From Paracidovorax sp031843945 (lineage in GTDB: Bacteria; Pseudomonadota; Gammaproteobacteria; Burkholderiales; Burkholderiaceae_C): a stretch of 64,000 nucleotides of DNA. The notes under the pieces are model-generated. The model made no database searches. It saw only the letters and a program-made list of their open reading frames with translations, and was not told where the DNA came from. Shown here piece after piece: positions 60,845 through 64,000 of the stretch (position 1 is the first letter of the stretch; each line of letters begins with the position of its first letter). The stretch covers positions 868,001 through 932,000 of the forward strand of contig NZ_JAVTJJ010000001.1 in assembly GCF_031843945.1 (NCBI RefSeq). The letters run 5' to 3'. The translations under genes were made by a program, and so were the position numbers.

Positions 60845-60919
60845 GACAAAGGCGTCCCCACCCGCTGCAGCGAGCTTCATTGAACGCTGCGGTGGCGTGC
60901 GGACGCCTTTGTCGTTTTT
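60845..60919 (+). terminator. Attenuator terminator in the nrtA leader
   Basis: Outer arms GACAAAGGCGTCC (60845-60857) and GGACGCCTTTGTC (60901-60913) pair perfectly over 13 bp; the 43-base interior folds into a second GC-rich stem. G and five T follow. Located 26 bp before the nrtA start. Confidence 0.88.
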
Positions 60920-60944
60920 CCAATCCGCTTCGAGGATGTTTTCC

Positions 60945-62189
60945 ATGACCGATCTTTTGAAATCCAGCCTGCAACGCCGCACTGTGCTGCAAGCCGCCAC
61001 CGTAGGCGCCGTGGGCATCAGCCCCGCGCTGCGTGCGCTGGTGCATGCCCAGGGCTCCGACGCCCCGGAAAAGAAGGAAGTGAAGATCGGCTTCATCCCG
61101 CTGACGGACTGCGCCAGCGTGGTGATGGCCTCGGTGCTGGGCATCGACAAGAAGTACGGCGTGACCATCGTGCCCAGCAAAGAAGCCAGCTGGGCCGGCG
61201 TGCGCGACAAGCTGGCCACCGGCGAGCTGGACTTTGCCCACGTGCTGTACGGCCTGATCTACGGCGTGCACATGGGCCTGGGCGGCCCGAAGAAGGACAT
61301 GGCCGTGCTGATGAACCTGAACCAGAACGGCCAGGCCATCACGCTCAGCAAGAAGCTGGCGGACAAGGGCGCCATCAACGGCCCGACGCTCGCCAAGCTG
61401 ATGGCCACCGAAAAGCGGGAATACACCTTCGCGCAGACCTTCCCCACCGGCACGCACGCGATGTGGCTCTATTACTGGCTGGCGGCCAACGGCATCGACC
61501 CGTTGAAGGACGCCAAGGTCATCACCGTGCCGCCGCCGCAGATGGTGGCCAACATGCGCGTGGGCAACATGGACGGCTTCTGCGTGGGCGAGCCCTGGAA
61601 CCACCGCGCCATCATGGACGGCATCGGCATCACCGCTACCACCACGCAGGCGATCTGGAAGGACCACCCCGAAAAGGTGCTGGGCACCACGTCTGAATTC
61701 GTACAGAAGTACCCCAACACGGCGCGCGCTGTGACGGCCGCCATTCTGGAGGCGGGCCGCTGGATCGACGAAGGCCTGGCCAACAAGACCAAGATGGCCG
61801 AAACCATCGCCGGCAAGGCCTACGTGAACACCAGCGTGGACGCCATCAACCAGCGCATTCTGGGCCGCTACCAGGACGGCATGGGCAAGACGTGGGACGA
61901 CCCGGACCACATGAAGTTCTACAACGGCGGCGCGGCCAACTTCCCGTACCTGTCGGACGGCATGTGGTTCTTGACGCAGCACAAGCGCTGGGGCTTGCTG
62001 AAGGACCACCCCGACTACCTGGGCGTGGCCAAGTCCATCAACCGCATCGACGTCTACAAGCAGGCCGCCACCGCCGCCAAGGTGCCGCTGCCCACCAGCG
62101 ACATGCGCACGCACAAGCTGGTCGACGGCGTGGTCTGGGACGGCAAGGACCCGAAGAAGTACGCCGACGGCTTCAAGGTCAAGGCCTGA
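60945..62189 (+). CDS. nrtA: Nitrate ABC transporter substrate-binding protein NrtA
   Basis: A 414-residue periplasmic binding protein (CmpA/NrtA family). Residues 1-37 form a Tat-type signal (LQRRTVLQAATVGAVGISPALRALVHAQG). Core text: VKIGFIPLTDCASVVMASVLGIDKKYG, PPPQMVANMRVGNMDGFCVGEPWNHRAI and HPEKVLGTTSEFVQKYPNTARAVTAAILEAGRWID, typical of nitrate/bicarbonate binders. ATG 60945 was chosen because GAGG lies 9 bases upstream; ATG 60936 is too close to it. The leader before the gene carries ANTAR hairpins and a terminator, which points to nitrate rather than bicarbonate. Confidence 0.94.
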   Translation: MTDLLKSSLQRRTVLQAATVGAVGISPALRALVHAQGSDAPEKKEVKIGFIPLTDCASVVMASVLGIDKKYGVTIVPSKEASWAGVRDKLATGELDFAHVLYGLIYGVHMGLGGPKKDMAVLMNLNQNGQAITLSKKLADKGAINGPTLAKLMATEKREYTFAQTFPTGTHAMWLYYWLAANGIDPLKDAKVITVPPPQMVANMRVGNMDGFCVGEPWNHRAIMDGIGITATTTQAIWKDHPEKVLGTTSEFVQKYPNTARAVTAAILEAGRWIDEGLANKTKMAETIAGKAYVNTSVDAINQRILGRYQDGMGKTWDDPDHMKFYNGGAANFPYLSDGMWFLTQHKRWGLLKDHPDYLGVAKSINRIDVYKQAATAAKVPLPTSDMRTHKLVDGVVWDGKDPKKYADGFKVKA

Positions 62190-62258
62190 GCCCTCTGACC
62201 GCCATGTGACCGTCACCCCACAAAGCCCCACCCGTCAACGCACACCGGAGCACACACC

Positions 62259-63209
62259 ATGGTCAGTGCCGTCTTTCATTCCCCGCTGGATTCCGCCCCT
62301 TCGGCATCCGACAACGCTATCAAGTTAGTAGCTGGAAGCGCTTTATCCATAAGCGCTACAGGCCAAAACGACTTGAAAACCCCTGCGGCCGCAGCATCTG
62401 CCGCGCCGCGCCGCGACTGGGCCGCGCTGTCGCGCAGCTTCTGGCTCGTCGTGCTGCCACCGGTTTGCGGGCTGGGCCTGCTGATCGGCGTGTGGGCCAT
62501 CGTGTCCGCCGCCACCGCGCAGAGTATTCCAGGGCCCTTCGACACCTGGCAGCAGGCGCTGGAGATCTTCAAGAACCCGTTCTACCGCAACGGCCCCAAC
62601 GACCAGGGCGTGGGCTGGAACGTGCTGGCGTCGCTCGAACGCGTGGCCGTGGGCTTCGGCCTGGCGGCGCTGGTGGGCATTCCGGCGGGCTTCGTGATCG
62701 GGCGCTTCACCTTCCTATCGCGCATGTTCAACCCGCTCATCAGCCTGCTGCGGCCGGTGTCGCCGCTGGCCTGGCTGCCGATCGGCCTCTTGGTCTTCAA
62801 GGGCGCCAACCCGGCGGCTATCTGGACCATCTTCATCTGCTCCATCTGGCCGATGATCATCAACACCGCCGTGGGCGTGCAGCGTGTGCCGCAGGACTAC
62901 ATGAACGTGGCCCGCGTGCTGAACCTCAGCGAGTGGAAGATCGCCACGACCATCCTGTTCCCTGCCGTGCTGCCCTACATGCTGACCGGGGTGCGATTGG
63001 CCGTGGGCACGGCCTGGCTGGTGATCGTCGCGGCCGAGATGCTGACCGGCGGCGTAGGCATCGGCTTCTGGGTGTGGGACGAGTGGAACAACCTGAACGT
63101 CAAGAACATCCTGATCGCGATCTTCGTCATCGGCATCGTCGGGCTGCTGCTCGAATACGCCCTGGTCAAGCTGGCTACGGCCTTCACGTTCGAAGAGGTC
63201 AAGACTTGA
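62259..63209 (+). CDS. nrtB: Nitrate ABC transporter permease NrtB
   Basis: A 316-residue inner-membrane permease. Helix 1 (about 62-85: FWLVVLPPVCGLGLLIGVWAIV) is followed by five more; LFPAVLPYMLTGVRLAVGTAWLVIVAAEML is the EAA-like loop contacting the ATPase. Residues 20-40 (AIKLVAGSALSISATGQNDLK) are encoded by a reverse copy of the dispersed repeat, which lengthens the N-terminal tail before helix 1. The start ATG 62259 follows CGGAGCA. It lies 69 bp after nrtA and before nrtC, one operon. Confidence 0.94.
   Translation: MVSAVFHSPLDSAPSASDNAIKLVAGSALSISATGQNDLKTPAAAASAAPRRDWAALSRSFWLVVLPPVCGLGLLIGVWAIVSAATAQSIPGPFDTWQQALEIFKNPFYRNGPNDQGVGWNVLASLERVAVGFGLAALVGIPAGFVIGRFTFLSRMFNPLISLLRPVSPLAWLPIGLLVFKGANPAAIWTIFICSIWPMIINTAVGVQRVPQDYMNVARVLNLSEWKIATTILFPAVLPYMLTGVRLAVGTAWLVIVAAEMLTGGVGIGFWVWDEWNNLNVKNILIAIFVIGIVGLLLEYALVKLATAFTFEEVKT
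62315..62377 (-). repeat. Dispersed repeat copy inside nrtB
   Basis: GCTATCAAGTTAGTAGCTGGAAGCGCTTTATCCATAAGCGCTACAGGCCAAAACGACTTGAA in outline; nearly consensus, in reverse orientation, and in frame with nrtB. Confidence 0.92.
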
Positions 63210-63300
63210 CCCTCCCCTGAGCCGCGCCTACGGCGCGTCACCCCCTCAGGGGGCAGCACCACCAGTGGCCCGGCAAAGCCGGTTCCACGGTGGTCCTCGA
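63210..63300. repeat. Intergenic GC-rich hairpin element between nrtB and nrtC
   Basis: Two small inverted repeats, GCCGCGCCTACGGCGCG and CCCCCTCAGGGGG, followed by GGCCCGGCAAAGCCGGTTCC and ACGGTGG. This resembles the short GC-rich intergenic element widespread in Comamonadaceae genomes. No other copy is seen in the window, so the repeat status rests on prior knowledge. Confidence 0.45.
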
Positions 63301-63318
63301 CAAAACCAGGAGTTCCTC

Positions 63319-64000
63319 ATGCACACATCTCTCACCACCAAGTTCATCGAAGTCCAGCGGGTCGACCAGACCTTCAAGACCGCCAAGGGCCTGTTCCCGG
63401 CGCTCAAAGGCATCGATCTGACCATTGCCAAGGGCGAGTTCGTCGCGCTGATCGGCCATTCGGGCTGCGGCAAGAGCACGCTGCTGAACCTGATTGCGGG
63501 CCTGACCACGCCCACCGCCGGCGCGCTGCTGTGCGCCAACAAGGAAATCCAGGGCCCCGGCCCCGAGCGCGCGGTGGTGTTTCAAAACCATTCGCTGCTG
63601 CCCTGGCTCACGTGCTTCGACAACGTGTACCTGGCTGTCGAACGCGTCTTCGGCCGCAAGGAAACCAAGGCCCAGCTGCGCGAGCGCACCGACGCCGCAC
63701 TGGCGCTGGTGGGCCTGACCGCTGCGGCGCAAAAGCGGCCGGGCGAGATTTCCGGCGGCATGAAGCAGCGCGTGGGCATCGCCCGGGCGTTGTCGATGGA
63801 GCCGCAGGTGCTGCTGATGGACGAGCCCTTCGGCGCGCTGGATGCGCTCACCCGCGCCAAGCTGCAGGACGAGCTGCTGGAGATCGTCGCGCGCACGCAC
63901 AGCACCGTGGTCATGGTCACCCACGACGTGGACGAAGCCGTGCTGCTGTCCGACAAGATCGTGATGATGACCAACGGCCCGGCCGCCACCATCGGCGAGG
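63319..64000 (+). CDS. nrtC: Nitrate ABC transporter ATP-binding protein NrtC/NrtD-like, 5' part
   Basis: The first 227 residues of an ABC ATPase; the gene runs off the window. AGGAG precedes ATG 63319. Walker A is GHSGCGKST, the Q-loop FQNHSLLPW, the signature SGGMKQRVGIARAL, Walker B VLLMDEPFGALD, and the switch His is in MVTHDVDEAV. It resembles the NrtD/TauB/SsuB group and energises the NrtAB nitrate importer. Whether it carries the extra NrtA-like C-terminal domain of cyanobacterial NrtC cannot be seen. Confidence 0.93.
   Translation, partial: MHTSLTTKFIEVQRVDQTFKTAKGLFPALKGIDLTIAKGEFVALIGHSGCGKSTLLNLIAGLTTPTAGALLCANKEIQGPGPERAVVFQNHSLLPWLTCFDNVYLAVERVFGRKETKAQLRERTDAALALVGLTAAAQKRPGEISGGMKQRVGIARALSMEPQVLLMDEPFGALDALTRAKLQDELLEIVARTHSTVVMVTHDVDEAVLLSDKIVMMTNGPAATIGE

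Larger units (their letters stand above)
60521..60944 (+). promoter_or_regulatory. nrtA upstream region and attenuated leader
   Basis: 424 bp without a gene. In order: TGCACC/GCGCACC half-sites (60601, 60626, 60661) that could be NtrC contacts, a dispersed repeat (60674-60735), a sigma-54 promoter (60754-60768), hairpin P1, hairpin P2, an intrinsic terminator (60845-60919) and the nrtA ribosome binding site (GAGG at 60932-60935). Confidence 0.8.

Overview
The window is GC-rich, tightly packed betaproteobacterial chromosome, most likely from the family Comamonadaceae (Acidovorax/Diaphorobacter/Comamonas relatives). The grounds are the gene content (Bug/Tct-type substrate-binding proteins, a long lysine/alanine-rich RpoD, a phasin, ppsA divergent from ppsR) and a dispersed palindromic repeat of about 55-60 bp (core GGCCTCTAGCGCTTAT..AAGCGCT..TAGCTAT..ATAGCAA) present in about 14 full, decayed or partial copies. 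The species cannot be fixed from the sequence alone. No rRNA, tRNA, intact insertion sequence, prophage or CRISPR array was seen.

Layout. 1-2000: 3' part of ferrochelatase, a Nu-class-like glutathione transferase, a phasin. 2300-6210: Fur-box-preceded iron island (small membrane protein, TonB siderophore receptor, PepSY membrane protein). 6305-11750: tripartite tricarboxylate transporter tctCBA with its divergent two-component system tctDE. 11800-18620: housekeeping genes (S4 RNA-binding protein, pmbA, yjgA/darP, mog, cysE, trmJ, suhB) and a candidate small RNA near 12.8 kb. 18750-26280: signalling block (HD-GYP response regulator, very large hybrid kinase, MscS channel, EAL protein). 26400-31110: dnaG and rpoD. 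31250-35030: panE, then an orphan Bug protein beside a chemoreceptor. 35040-37100: an AT-richer accessory patch with a PD-(D/E)XK-type nuclease-like protein and a possible gene remnant. 37100-40130: a second two-component system and an exported SnoaL-like protein. 40200-45100: a minus-strand operon for extracytoplasmic flavin/electron transfer (PepSY, DUF2271, DUF4198, ApbE, membrane-anchored diflavin reductase) behind a Fur-box-like site, with only the 3' stump of a TonB receptor left beside it. 45250-49610: CoA-transferase/HMG-CoA-lyase/Bug operon with a divergent LysR. 49800-58430: HxlR regulator, FKBP, an unknown protein, a two-subunit sodium:solute symporter, ppsA/ppsR, tsaD. 58480-64000: an orphan Leu/Ile/Val-type binding lipoprotein, a NasT-like ANTAR antiterminator, and the nitrate ABC transporter nrtABC (cut by the window end).

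The most coherent regulatory system is at the right end. The ANTAR protein gene is followed by a leader with a perfect sigma-54 -24/-12 element, two short hairpins whose hexaloops both carry A1 and G4, and a 13-bp-stem intrinsic terminator directly before nrtA: nitrogen-controlled initiation combined with nitrate-responsive antitermination. The other notable signals are the dispersed repeat read in frame inside three proteins (TrmJ, NrtB, TctD), the flavinylation-like motif in the DUF2271 protein of the receptor-less iron operon, and an EF-hand-like loop in the symporter.
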